A DNA stretch of 64,000 nucleotides, from positions 310,001 to 374,000 of the forward strand of contig NZ_AUGP01000017.1 in the NCBI RefSeq assembly GCF_000422725.1, written 5' to 3'. Of this stretch, positions 35,630-44,179 are shown piece by piece (within the stretch, counting starts at the first letter, position 1; every line of letters starts with the position of its first letter). The position numbers and the translations under genes were made by a program. Below the pieces are notes generated by a model that was given only the letters and a program-made list of their open reading frames with translations, did not search any database and was not told where the DNA came from. Origin of the DNA: Flavobacterium subsaxonicum WB 4.1-42 = DSM 21790 (GTDB lineage Bacteria; Bacteroidota; Bacteroidia; Flavobacteriales; Flavobacteriaceae).

Positions 35630-35746
35630 TAGGTGTGTAATTAAGTTTAGTTTTTGTATGTATAAATGCGTTTGTGTGTAAACAGGTATACTATATAAAT
35701 ATACAACAAGGCATACCCCTAAAGAACTAATTAAGAAAACTTTAGG

Positions 35747-35974
35747 CTATGTAAGTTTATCCTCAAACTTTTGTTTAACCGTCTGGCTTATATAAGTGCT
35801 AAGCCCCTTGCCGGCCGTTGCCAGCTGTTTCATTTTTTCTATAATACGCTTGCCCGCGCTGTTATAGGTATAGCGGTAAACGGCACTATGGTTAAACTGC
35901 ACAGCAATGCTATCAGGCTCAATTTCGTAGCCCGTTACCCCGCTGTGGCCTTCTAAGTTTTTATACCTTTTCAT
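35747..35974 (-). CDS. KTSC-like small protein
   Basis: A 75-residue protein: YEIEPDSIAVQFNHSAVYRYTY followed by a helix LATAGKGLSTYISQTVKQKFEDK. The pattern resembles KTSC domains, small proteins of unclear role, often linked to lysyl-tRNA synthetase in other species. A TAACTTT box lies 23 bp upstream. It is upstream of katE on the same strand but 117 bp away. Confidence 0.6.
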   Translation of the reverse strand: MKRYKNLEGHSGVTGYEIEPDSIAVQFNHSAVYRYTYNSAGKRIIEKMKQLATAGKGLSTYISQTVKQKFEDKLT

Positions 35975-36133
35975 TAACCCAATTGCATTAATATATAAAG
36001 TTATATAACCTTAAAATCCTTACAATCAGTTTTAACGCTTGATTAACGCGGGGTTAACAGCCGTGCCTGTTAATAAGAGGTAACTTTCAATTACGTAAGC
36101 ACTACAACTAATCGAACTAAAAAATTAAGGATC

Positions 36134-37033
36134 ATGAGCACACAAAAATTTGCATTAATTACGGGGGCAACCAGCGGTATTGGTTACGAGCTTGCCAAAT
36201 TGTTTGCGCAGGATGGCACTAACCTTATTATTGTTGCCCGTAACGAAGACAATCTTAGCCAGACGGCAACCGAATTAAGGGCTATTAACAACATTACCGT
36301 ACACACCATTACAGCCGACTTATTTGAACCCGGTGCTGCCAACAAGGTTTACGAGCAGGCTAAAGAACTGGGTGTAGGTATTGAATATCTTGTTAATGAT
36401 GCCGGACAGGGCGAATGGGGACGCTTTTTTAAAACCGACCTTGACCGCGAAATAGACCTGGTGCAGCTTAATATTATTGCACTTATGAGCCTTACCAAAT
36501 ATTTCCTTCAGGATATGGTAGCGCAAAATAGTGGCCGTATTCTTAACCTTGCTTCATCTTTAGCAAAAGCACCTACTCCTTATATGGCCGTTTATGCGGC
36601 ATCTAAAGCATTTGTACTTTCGTTTTCGGAAGCATTGGTTAAAGAGCTTGAAGAAACTAATGTTACCGTTACTGCCCTGTTACCGGGCGCTACCGATACC
36701 GACTTTTTTCATAAGGCTAAAGCTGAGAACACCGTTACTTATAAGGAGACCTCTTTATACGACCCTGCCGAAGTAGCAAAAGGCGGTTATGATGCCTTTT
36801 TAAACGGCGAGGCTACCGTACAACCCGGCTTTAAAAATAAGGCACAAAACACGATGAGCACTTTATTGCCCGACGGTGCTGTGGCTTCTAACATGGAAAA
36901 ACAAATGGTATCGAGCATGGAAGAAGATGGGAAATCGGAAATTACACACGAGGCTTCTGCCCGCGAACGCGATAGTATAAACATTAAAAACGGTGGGGTT
37001 AACGGCGACTTTAAACCTCACAACCTTAACTAA
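36134..37033 (+). CDS. SDR-family oxidoreductase
   Basis: A 299-residue short-chain dehydrogenase. Cofactor loop TGATSGIGYELA at about 11-22, NDAGQGEWG in place of the usual NNAG, and YAASKAFVLSFSEAL with the catalytic Tyr/Lys. The C-terminal 60 residues (GDGKSEITHEASARERDS) are an extra charged tail. Substrate unknown. A TAACTTT box lies at 36081-36087. The downstream secreted-protein gene begins 15 bp later. Confidence 0.87.
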   Translation: MSTQKFALITGATSGIGYELAKLFAQDGTNLIIVARNEDNLSQTATELRAINNITVHTITADLFEPGAANKVYEQAKELGVGIEYLVNDAGQGEWGRFFKTDLDREIDLVQLNIIALMSLTKYFLQDMVAQNSGRILNLASSLAKAPTPYMAVYAASKAFVLSFSEALVKELEETNVTVTALLPGATDTDFFHKAKAENTVTYKETSLYDPAEVAKGGYDAFLNGEATVQPGFKNKAQNTMSTLLPDGAVASNMEKQMVSSMEEDGKSEITHEASARERDSINIKNGGVNGDFKPHNLN

Positions 37034-37048
37034 TAAAATTAAGTAATT

Positions 37049-37378
37049 ATGAAAAAAGTATTTTTATCGCTTGCTGCCCTATTAGCCTTTGGCGTGGCAC
37101 AAGCCCAAACCGACCCGGCAGCGGCTAAGCAGCCTGCCAAAACAGTACCCAGCACCGAGACTGCGGTAGTAAAAGAGAGTAAAAAGGAAATGACGGTTAA
37201 ACAGGACGCTGTAACCCGCCAGCAAAAAACAGATGGAACCGATGCTACCCAGGTGCGTAAAGACAAAATGGTTACAACCGAGCATGTTAAGTGTACGCCT
37301 ACTGTGCAGAAAAAACAGGCAACTACTACGGCTACCCGTAAAGCGAAATCTTCTACTGCTAAAACCACTAAAGGATAA
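37049..37378 (+). CDS. Small secreted Lys/Thr-rich protein
   Basis: A 109-residue protein with signal MKKVFLSLAALLAFGVAQAQ; the mature chain is Lys/Thr/Ala-rich with one Cys (VKCTPT) and a very basic C-terminus. It belongs by signal peptide and composition with 28713, 29235 and 13592. It probably shares the transcript of the SDR gene. Confidence 0.68.
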   Translation: MKKVFLSLAALLAFGVAQAQTDPAAAKQPAKTVPSTETAVVKESKKEMTVKQDAVTRQQKTDGTDATQVRKDKMVTTEHVKCTPTVQKKQATTTATRKAKSSTAKTTKG

Positions 37379-37404
37379 TCTAACAGAGGAAGACCAATAC
37401 ATAA

Positions 37405-37503
37405 AGAGCTCCGGAGGAACAGCATATAATAGGCCGCTCCTCCGGAGCTCAATTGTTTAAAGGCAATCCTAATTTCTATAAATATGTCGCTCCTCCGGAG
37501 CTT
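37405..37503. repeat. Three GCTCCGGAGGAGC-type palindromic repeats
   Basis: GAGCTCCGGAGGA (37406-37418) and its inverse GCTCCTCCGGAGCTC (37436-37450) can form a hairpin; a third copy GCTCCTCCGGAGCTT (37489-37503) follows after AATATGTC. This agrees with an interspersed repeat family I recall from Bacteroidetes, where a CCGGAGG core precedes GCGACATATTT. Confidence 0.75.
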
Positions 37504-37514
37504 AAAATGCCGAA

Positions 37515-37886
37515 TTAGTATTCGCCATCAACATAATACCATTTGCCCTGTTGGTTAACAAAGGTTGATACTTCGTGGTGCACCTGTGCCCGCAAATTAC
37601 TATCCAGGTAATAGGCTTTAAATTCTACAATAGTATCGGTAGTCCTCAGCACTTCCAGCTTTAGCCACTGGTTGCTCTTTGCCCAGTCTAAAATGGCACT
37701 CTTGCTGTGTTTTTTCCGCTCTGATGGTGCAGTGGTATTCCATAAATAATCAGCAGCAAGCACCACATACGCCGAATAGCGCGAACGCATTAACACCTCG
37801 GCAGTTGGTGCTTTCTTTACGCCTTTTATATAAGGCTCGCAACAGGTTGCATAAGGTTGTGATGAGCCGCAGTAACAGTTAGCCAT
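37515..37886 (-). CDS. YchJ-family protein (SEC-C motif)
   Basis: A 123-residue protein. The N-terminal CYCGSSQPYATCCEPY is the zinc-binding SEC-C-like motif, followed by MRSRYSAYVVLAADYLWNT, the YchJ core. The C-terminal NTF2-like half ends in KWYYVDGEY. The role of YchJ proteins is unknown. It is the last gene before the repeat cluster and lies 10 bp after the AT-rich cassette. Confidence 0.88.
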   Translation of the reverse strand: MANCYCGSSQPYATCCEPYIKGVKKAPTAEVLMRSRYSAYVVLAADYLWNTTAPSERKKHSKSAILDWAKSNQWLKLEVLRTTDTIVEFKAYYLDSNLRAQVHHEVSTFVNQQGKWYYVDGEY

Positions 37887-37895
37887 AAATTAATA

Positions 37896-38144
37896 TTATC
37901 TTATTGAATCTAAATAATTTTTGATAAGATTTGGTTTAACTATTAATTTTCCTACGGATTTTTTATATACCAATGTTTGTTGACTCTCAATTTGTTGAGG
38001 AAATAAATTTTGCACAGCTGATTGTATATGTATTTGGAAACCTATAACCTTATCGTAATCTTGATTATAATCAATCTCTATTAAATCTTTAATCTTGTCT
38101 TCCGAGCTTAAATTGCTATACAAAAGTGTAAATATCTCTGTCAT
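37896..38144 (-). CDS. Small protein of the AT-rich cassette, function unknown
   Basis: An 82-residue soluble protein (MTEIFTLLYSN...). It has no signal peptide and no recognised motif. It begins 4 bp after the stop of the DUF4145 gene, so the two are translationally close and likely partners. Base composition is clearly richer in A/T than the flanking YchJ and GH5 genes, as for its partner. Confidence 0.6.
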   Translation of the reverse strand: MTEIFTLLYSNLSSEDKIKDLIEIDYNQDYDKVIGFQIHIQSAVQNLFPQQIESQQTLVYKKSVGKLIVKPNLIKNYLDSIR

Positions 38145-38148
38145 TTTA

Positions 38149-38880
38149 TTATTTTTTATTATTTAATCTTTGATGCTTGAGCTGCATTCCCTTTTGAGGG
38201 ATTTCATATAAAGTATTGAAAATATTCTCTATAATTTCAAGTGCTAAATCTAATTCTTCTTTTGAGGGAGGCTGCAATTCGTGAATAGCTTTATTGCCCA
38301 AAAATCTATGTTCATGTAATATTTCTGCATTATCTTTTGTTAATTTACCATTTTCATAAAGACCATTTATTTTGCCCTGTAAATTATCAATACGCCTTTT
38401 GATTATACTTCCATCATTTTTTTTGATCTCTATTTCTCCATCAATTATATTATTTTCTTTACAAAGACCTTCAACCAATCCTCTTATGCCAGCTCCACAC
38501 AATATCAAATTATCATTATTATAACAATCGATTGTTTCTCGATAAATTCTTCGCAAATTATTTGGAACATTAAAAAAAGATTTTATTTCCCAAGTGTCAG
38601 AAGTTCTTTTAGGATAAATTAATACATTTTGAAAATGAACTCCATCTTCATCATAATCCTCTGAATTCGAATCTTCACTCCTGAAAGAAATTGCTCCACA
38701 ACCCTGGCATTCAATTATTTGATAAATACTACTCCAAAAATAATATTCTTGATATCCCATTGGTTCTCTCCCAGTTTTTTCAACTGACAAAAGTACTTTA
38801 TGCCTATTCTTATTTTTACAAACAATACAGATTACAGAAAGTATATTATTTTGGGTTTTATTATATTCTAATTCTTCCAT
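38149..38880 (-). CDS. DUF4145-domain protein with N-terminal zinc ribbon
   Basis: A 243-residue protein. CIVCKNK and CQGCGAISFR form a two-knuckle zinc ribbon; a DUF4145-like helical region follows with RIYRETIDCYNN, CGAGIRGLVEGLC and EHRFLGNKAIHELQPPSKEEL near the C-terminus, the typical His-containing end. DUF4145 proteins often travel with restriction and other defence genes, but their biochemistry is unknown. The gene is strongly AT-rich and lies directly behind the terminator of the mannan locus, suggesting acquisition by transfer. Confidence 0.75.
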   Translation of the reverse strand: MEELEYNKTQNNILSVICIVCKNKNRHKVLLSVEKTGREPMGYQEYYFWSSIYQIIECQGCGAISFRSEDSNSEDYDEDGVHFQNVLIYPKRTSDTWEIKSFFNVPNNLRRIYRETIDCYNNDNLILCGAGIRGLVEGLCKENNIIDGEIEIKKNDGSIIKRRIDNLQGKINGLYENGKLTKDNAEILHEHRFLGNKAIHELQPPSKEELDLALEIIENIFNTLYEIPQKGMQLKHQRLNNKK

Positions 38881-38937
38881 GCTATCAGGATTATTATATT
38901 ATTTACCTCCAAATATACAAAATGCCAACTACCATCC

Positions 38938-38963
38938 ACAAAAAAAGAGCCTTGCGGCCCTTT
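38938..38963 (-). terminator. Terminator of the GH26-GH5 arm
   Basis: On the minus strand AGGGCC-GCAA-GGCTCT followed by seven Ts, just after the GH5_7 stop. It has a GNRA loop. Confidence 0.82.
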
Positions 38964-38966
38964 AGT

Positions 38967-40268
38967 TTATTTCCTGATTTTTTTATTAAAATCTTTAATC
39001 ATATTTAGTGTTGAGGTATCGGTAGCAAAAACCGAGTTAAGCCCTTGTGGTTCCTGTGGCGGGTCGGCGGTAAAGGCATCGCCCTTAGCCCACTTGCCAT
39101 TGGCCGGGTTGTTAGCACCCGTACCTGCATAGCCCCAAAAATTTAGCGCGGCAAACGCCTCTTTATTCTTAACACTTAGCGCTAACCTCTCGAAAATAGC
39201 TTTATAAAACGCATCCCTATCTGCTATGCCCGATTTACGGTCCAGGCTTTCGCCTTCCCTCGGCAAACCGAACTCTTCCAACACAATAGGTTTACCCAAA
39301 TGCTTGGAAACCGCAATATGGTCATTTATATAACCGATGGTTTTGGTAATGGCAGCAGGCAGGGTTTCTTTAGCATTATCGTGCTTGTACCACCCCCAGT
39401 TTTTAGGCCAGATGTGCATGGTAAGATAATCTATTTTAGGGTTGTTGTGGGTACGCTCGTAAATAGCAATATCATCGGCAGAACCCGCCTTACCTTCAGA
39501 CCCAGTGCATATAAGGTGGTTTTTATCGGTGGCATCTATAACATCAACCACATCGTTAAGCCATTTGGTAAAAGCCTGCTCGTTATCGGCAGTAAACACA
39601 CGCGGTTCGTTGGCAATTTGCCATGCCATAATGGTATTGTCCTCTGTATATTTAACCTTACTGTAAGCGTTGGTACGCCCTAAGATGAATTTAATATGTT
39701 TTTTAAACGCCTCCTGGCACGGTTCGCACTTGTGGAATTGCTTTACATAATCCATAAACTGCGGCCACGTATTGGGCTTTATATTGGGATTGGGCAGTGC
39801 GCCGTAGCCATTCCACTCCAGGTATTGCGCCATACCGCCGCTCCACTCCCAGTTATTGGTAAGGTACAGTACGGCATACATATTGCGCTTGCGCATTTCC
39901 GACAGTAAATAATCCAACCCATCCAGCTGGTTGTTATCATACTCGCCCTGCTTTGGCTGAAGCGCCGGTGTAACCGTAAAATCCTGGGTACCGGCCTCTG
40001 CCCCAACCAGTATGCGCAGGTTGTCTACGCCATCAGCTTTAAGCAGGTCTAATTCGGTGGCCAGGCGTTGGCGGTCGCCGCCGGTTTTAGCGGCTAATAA
40101 GGCGCCATACCAGTAGTTAGCACCAATGTAATGGTAGGGCTTATCGCCTTTATAAAACTGCGTACCCTTTACGGTAATGCGTTGCGGCTCCTGTACTTTT
40201 TGTGCTGTGCAGGCTATACCGGTTTGAAGCACCGCTGCACAAAGCAAAATTTTAAATATATTCTTCAT
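38967..40268 (-). CDS. GH5_7 endo-beta-1,4-mannanase lipoprotein
   Basis: A 433-residue enzyme with a lipobox ending in Cys20 (QTGIACTAQ). The sequence fits GH5 subfamily 7: YHYIGANYWYGALL, LRILVGAEAG, acid/base Glu221 in WQIANEPRVF, LTMHIWPKNWGWY and nucleophile Glu332 in IVLEEFGLPREG. It hydrolyses internal beta-1,4-mannosidic bonds, probably at the cell surface or in the periplasm. Its 5' leader contains a terminator-like hairpin, so its expression relative to the preceding GH26 gene may be attenuated. Confidence 0.9.
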   Translation of the reverse strand: MKNIFKILLCAAVLQTGIACTAQKVQEPQRITVKGTQFYKGDKPYHYIGANYWYGALLAAKTGGDRQRLATELDLLKADGVDNLRILVGAEAGTQDFTVTPALQPKQGEYDNNQLDGLDYLLSEMRKRNMYAVLYLTNNWEWSGGMAQYLEWNGYGALPNPNIKPNTWPQFMDYVKQFHKCEPCQEAFKKHIKFILGRTNAYSKVKYTEDNTIMAWQIANEPRVFTADNEQAFTKWLNDVVDVIDATDKNHLICTGSEGKAGSADDIAIYERTHNNPKIDYLTMHIWPKNWGWYKHDNAKETLPAAITKTIGYINDHIAVSKHLGKPIVLEEFGLPREGESLDRKSGIADRDAFYKAIFERLALSVKNKEAFAALNFWGYAGTGANNPANGKWAKGDAFTADPPQEPQGLNSVFATDTSTLNMIKDFNKKIRK

Positions 40269-40283
40269 GTTTGGCTTTTATGT

Positions 40284-40312
40284 AAAAACCTGCCCCCTTA
40301 AACAGGGGCAGG
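40284..40312 (-). terminator. Terminator or attenuator between GH26 and GH5_7
   Basis: On the minus strand CCTGCCCC-TGTTTAAG-GGGGCAGG then TTTTT, only 16 bp before the GH5_7 ATG. Nothing else resembling a promoter fits between it and the gene, so partial read-through is likely. Confidence 0.75.
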
Positions 40313-40380
40313 CAAAGTTTGGTTATTATAGAATTGTTACTTCTCATTGCTAACTGTTTACTGAACACTGATACGGCCAA

Positions 40381-41622
40381 CTATTCCACCGGCATTGCAT
40401 ACATACTGGGTATGTTGTTTTGCAGCACCGATTCTTCTTTCTTGGTTAAATCTATAAAATCCTGCGTATTACTAACTCCAGATGGTGGAACGTAATAGCC
40501 TGTCTGGGTGTTGTTCCAGAACATTAGAAAGGCCAGCTGCACATCGTTAGCCGTCATGGCCGTATAAATATTAGTATTAAAAAATGCCGGTATTACCGGA
40601 GTACTTGTTGTTACCTGCCAGCCGGTTTCGGTCATGGCGGCTACCTTAACTTTAGCTTTCGCGATGTCTGACACCATTTTAAGCTTGTTGTTTGCCGTGG
40701 TTACACCTGCAATGCTACCGTTACTAAAATCGCCATAATTGTCCATACCTAATACATCTACAAAGGCATCGCCCGGATAGCGGCTCAAATACTGGCTCTC
40801 TGTAGTATAGGTATTATCAGGCGAAAAAGCATAGATAACATTGTGCACGCCTTTAGTATCGCGAAGGTAGGCAACCAAAAACTGCCAGGCCTGTTTGTAC
40901 TGCTCTGGCGTGGCATAGTTAGCACCCCACCAAAACCAGCTGCCATCAAACTCATGGAACGGCCTAAAAATAACCGGTATCAGTTTACCATCAGGGGCTT
41001 TAAGGTTGTTAAGCACATCGGCAACTTTATCCAGTTTTGATACAAAATAGGCGTGGTTAGCACCGTTGGGTAGTATGCTTGCAAAGGCAGTAGCTTTTTC
41101 TTCGGCAGTCATGTCATCGGCATAAAAAGTTTCGCCGTGGTAAGGTTCCCTTAAATGCCAACAGAAAATATTCACCATGCCTTTGCTGTAGGCCTCTTTA
41201 ACATCGGCCGTAATTTTTAGCTCTTGCTGATAGAACCAGTTAGACGGGTCGCCGTTATTCTGATTATCGGTAATAAACATAAAGTCAGAGCCCAGCAAGG
41301 CAGGGTCGCTGCCTGTTGCCTTTTTAATGTCTGAGCTTCCGCCTTGGTTGTTGTAAAAACTATTAAAGGCATCCTGCTGCCCTATCAGGTATTTAGTTTT
41401 CTGAAGTTTCTTAAGATTGTAAAACAGCGCCACCGTCTCGGCAGTAGCATTAGGGTCGGCCATGTACGAGCGTATGTTTTCCTGAGTAAAAATGTCTTCC
41501 TCTTCGGGAATTATCTCTACCGGAGACGTTATACCTTTGTAGCCATCATCGCTGCCTGAGCACCCGGCTAATGTTGCCATTGCAGCGCAAAAAACAACGC
41601 CCAGTAATTTTCTTGTATTCAT
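40381..41622 (-). CDS. GH26 beta-mannanase lipoprotein (second copy)
   Basis: A 413-residue lipoprotein (Cys21 in ATLAGCSGSDD, with an acidic stretch after it as in surface-exported Bacteroidetes lipoproteins). GH26 motifs: WHLREPYHGETF, acid/base Glu224 in VIFRPFHEFDGSWFWWG and nucleophile Glu332 in VAAMTETGWQ. It should cleave mannan at the cell surface. A 147-bp gap with an ATTATCAAATA box separates it from the epimerase gene, giving it its own control point. Confidence 0.92.
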   Translation of the reverse strand: MNTRKLLGVVFCAAMATLAGCSGSDDGYKGITSPVEIIPEEEDIFTQENIRSYMADPNATAETVALFYNLKKLQKTKYLIGQQDAFNSFYNNQGGSSDIKKATGSDPALLGSDFMFITDNQNNGDPSNWFYQQELKITADVKEAYSKGMVNIFCWHLREPYHGETFYADDMTAEEKATAFASILPNGANHAYFVSKLDKVADVLNNLKAPDGKLIPVIFRPFHEFDGSWFWWGANYATPEQYKQAWQFLVAYLRDTKGVHNVIYAFSPDNTYTTESQYLSRYPGDAFVDVLGMDNYGDFSNGSIAGVTTANNKLKMVSDIAKAKVKVAAMTETGWQVTTSTPVIPAFFNTNIYTAMTANDVQLAFLMFWNNTQTGYYVPPSGVSNTQDFIDLTKKEESVLQNNIPSMYAMPVE

Positions 41623-41744
41623 AATGTAGTAGTAGTGAGATACTTTAATGTAGTATAAAGTAATTATTATGTAAAAGTGAAATTACCGCTTCAATCGTTT
41701 GCGAACTACTGCTTTTTTGTCAAAAAAAGGTATTATTTATTCAG

Positions 41745-41760
41745 ATTATCAAATATTTAG
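41745..41760 (+). promoter_or_regulatory. Candidate operator, ATTATCAAATATTTAG
   Basis: Matches ATTATCAAATAATTTAG at 47329-47345 except for one missing base. Both lie upstream of GH26 genes of the same strand, in the same orientation. Confidence 0.5.
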
Positions 41761-41769
41761 ACTTCTAAA

Positions 41770-42948
41770 TTAGGGCAATCTGTTAATAAGTTCTAAACAC
41801 GCCCTTGCATTGTGGTAAGGGCATTTCCAAAAACCGGCTTTGTCTTTTTCTATTTTAGCATAATCAATGTCAACACCCCATATCCATTCGCCGTTTAGTT
41901 TGTCAATAATGTAGTCCTTAACAAATTGCCAGTTGTGTTGGGCTGCGTTAAGGTATTTATCGTTACCCGTTAGCTGCCATGCATTAACCATCCCAATAAG
42001 CAGCTCACTTTGTGGCCACCAATGCTTTTCGGCAATCAGCTCTTCGGTGTACGGATCGAATTCATACCACAGGCCCCCATCAATATCATCTATACCTTCA
42101 AACGTGGCATCGGCCATAGTAACCGCATGCTTTTTGTAAATGGCTATCAGGCTTTCATCTTTAATAACTTCGGCACACCATTGCAACAGCCAGGCCGCCT
42201 CTATATCATGCCCGTAAGAAATAACATCCGGCTTTTCTACCCACTCTTCATTAAAAAATAAATGCAGGTGCCCTGTTTCGGCATTAATAAAATGGTCGTT
42301 TATGGTAATGAGTAATTGTGTAATTACCTCTTTAAGTCGTTCTTCCGGCCAAACGCGGTACAGGTTAGCATACCCTTCTACAATATGCAGGTGGGTGTTC
42401 ATCGTCTTTTTCTCGTTGGCATCTTTATCGCTTAAGCGAAGATCGTCGATAGGTTTCCAGTCGCGGGTAAAGGCCTCAAAATAACCCTTGTGCTCTTTAT
42501 CAAAACTATGCTCTTCTATTTTTTCGAACAGGTTTACGGCAAGCTGTAATGCTTCTTCATTTTTTGAAGCAGCATAAAATTCTGACAGTCCGTAAATTGT
42601 AAACGCAAGCGCATAGACCTGGTTTTTGGTATCTTTGGGAGTACCATCGGTATTAAGGCTCCAAAAAATACCACCAAAGGCAACATCATAAAAATTTTTA
42701 AGGATGTACTTGTACGCCCTTTCGGCAATTCTTAAATGGCTTACATCTTTAGTAACTGCATACGAAGCCGAAAATGCCCACAAGATGCGGGCATTTAGTA
42801 CGGAGCCTTTTTCGGCCGAATAATCTTTGGTGTCGGTAAAATCGATAGCACCAATAAAGCCGCCGTTTGTAGTATCTACCGTGTTGCTTTCCCAATAATT
42901 TAAGATGGAAAGCAACTCTTTATGCATTTCTTCTTTTAACGAAGCCAT
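41770..42948 (-). CDS. AGE-family cellobiose/mannobiose 2-epimerase
   Basis: A 392-residue cytoplasmic (alpha/alpha)6-barrel protein of the N-acylglucosamine 2-epimerase family. Visible family motifs are TNGGFIGAID, the FGGIFWSLN loop, ISYGHDIEAAWLL with a catalytic-type His, HWWPQSELLIGM and the C-terminal GFWKCPYHNARACLEL with another His. Next to a GH130 phosphorylase, the expected reaction is beta-1,4-mannobiose to mannosyl-glucose, as in the Bacteroides fragilis mannan pathway. It follows GH130 by 4 bp. Confidence 0.92.
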   Translation of the reverse strand: MASLKEEMHKELLSILNYWESNTVDTTNGGFIGAIDFTDTKDYSAEKGSVLNARILWAFSASYAVTKDVSHLRIAERAYKYILKNFYDVAFGGIFWSLNTDGTPKDTKNQVYALAFTIYGLSEFYAASKNEEALQLAVNLFEKIEEHSFDKEHKGYFEAFTRDWKPIDDLRLSDKDANEKKTMNTHLHIVEGYANLYRVWPEERLKEVITQLLITINDHFINAETGHLHLFFNEEWVEKPDVISYGHDIEAAWLLQWCAEVIKDESLIAIYKKHAVTMADATFEGIDDIDGGLWYEFDPYTEELIAEKHWWPQSELLIGMVNAWQLTGNDKYLNAAQHNWQFVKDYIIDKLNGEWIWGVDIDYAKIEKDKAGFWKCPYHNARACLELINRLP

Positions 42949-42952
42949 TAAA

Positions 42953-44146
42953 TTATAATTTGCTGTTGTTATCTACCTGTTTGATGATGGTTTGCACCGA
43001 TCCTGATGATATAAAGGTATCTTCAGGTGAGTTTACCACGTAGTCTACCAGTTTTTCAACTGATGAAACTGCAACGTGCATACGTGTATCTGATGATGCA
43101 TAGTAAATAAACACCGTACCATCGTCATCGCAAATCCAGCCGTTGGCAAACAATACGTTTGATACATCGCCTACTCTTTCTTCGCCTTCGGGAGCCATAA
43201 AATAGCCCGCCGGGTGATGAGTTACTTTAGCGATATCGTTAAGGTCGGTCATAAACATATACAGGGTATAACGCAATCCTGCAGCCGTGTTGCGCACGCC
43301 GTGTGCCAGGTGCAGCCAGCCTTTATCTGTTTTAATAGGCTCCGGGCCAAGGCCGTTTTTAAGCTCGTATATGGTGTGGTATACTTTACCGCAGATAATT
43401 TTCTCGTCCTGAACAACAGGGTTCTCCATATTATCTACGTAGCCAAGGCCAATACCGCCACCGCTGCCTACGTCTATAAACCCATCCTGCGGACGTGTAT
43501 AGAGTGCATATTTGCCGTTTACAAACTCCGGGTGAAGCACCACATTGCGCTGCTGGCCTGTTCTTGAAATTAAGTCAGGCAGCCTCTCCCAGTTTACAAG
43601 GTCTTTTGTTCTAACAATACCGGCATTGGCAACAGCCATACTGGTATCTCCGGCGGGGGCATTAGGGTCTTTACGCTCGGTACAAAAAATGCCGTATATC
43701 CAGCCGTCTTCGTGCTGCGTAAGCCTCATATCGTAAGCATTGGTATCGGGCTCTTCCAATTGAGGAATTACCACAGGCTTATCCCAAAACTTAAAGTTAT
43801 CTACACCATTAGGGCTTTCTGCAATAGCAAAAAACGATTTACGGTCGGTGCCCTCTACCCTTACCGCTAAAAGGTATTTGCCGTTCCATTTTGTGGCACC
43901 GGCATTAAAAGCGGCATTAATACCTATGCGCTCCATGCCAAACGGGTTGGTTTGCACATTAAGGTCGTACCTCCACTCTAAAGGGGCGTGGGCTGCGGTA
44001 ACCACAGGGTTTATGTAGCGTGTATATACACCGTTTGTTGCGGCAAACGGTTCGTTCTTTTTTTCTATCAGTTCATTATGTGCCTTAACCAGTGCATCAT
44101 AATTAGGTATGTTAACCCTGTTTTCAGTAATCATATCGCTACCCAT
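42953..44146 (-). CDS. GH130 4-O-beta-D-mannosyl-D-glucose phosphorylase
   Basis: A 397-residue five-bladed propeller enzyme of GH130. [18 protein letters not shown], the candidate catalytic Asp139 in [36 protein letters not shown] and [17 protein letters not shown] are diagnostic of the mannosylglucose phosphorylase subgroup. It turns mannosyl-glucose and phosphate into mannose-1-phosphate and glucose. Gene order with the epimerase and symporter supports this. Confidence 0.93.
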   Translation of the reverse strand: MGSDMITENRVNIPNYDALVKAHNELIEKKNEPFAATNGVYTRYINPVVTAAHAPLEWRYDLNVQTNPFGMERIGINAAFNAGATKWNGKYLLAVRVEGTDRKSFFAIAESPNGVDNFKFWDKPVVIPQLEEPDTNAYDMRLTQHEDGWIYGIFCTERKDPNAPAGDTSMAVANAGIVRTKDLVNWERLPDLISRTGQQRNVVLHPEFVNGKYALYTRPQDGFIDVGSGGGIGLGYVDNMENPVVQDEKIICGKVYHTIYELKNGLGPEPIKTDKGWLHLAHGVRNTAAGLRYTLYMFMTDLNDIAKVTHHPAGYFMAPEGEERVGDVSNVLFANGWICDDDGTVFIYYASSDTRMHVAVSSVEKLVDYVVNSPEDTFISSGSVQTIIKQVDNNSKL

Positions 44147-44179
44147 TTGTATATATATTGAGGTATTAAAAAATCAGAT

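Noticed and set aside
37715..38144. Toxin-antitoxin module formed by the 82-residue protein and ychJ
   Set aside because: YchJ is a conserved chromosomal family with different base composition and a 10-bp gap; the natural partner is the DUF4145 gene.
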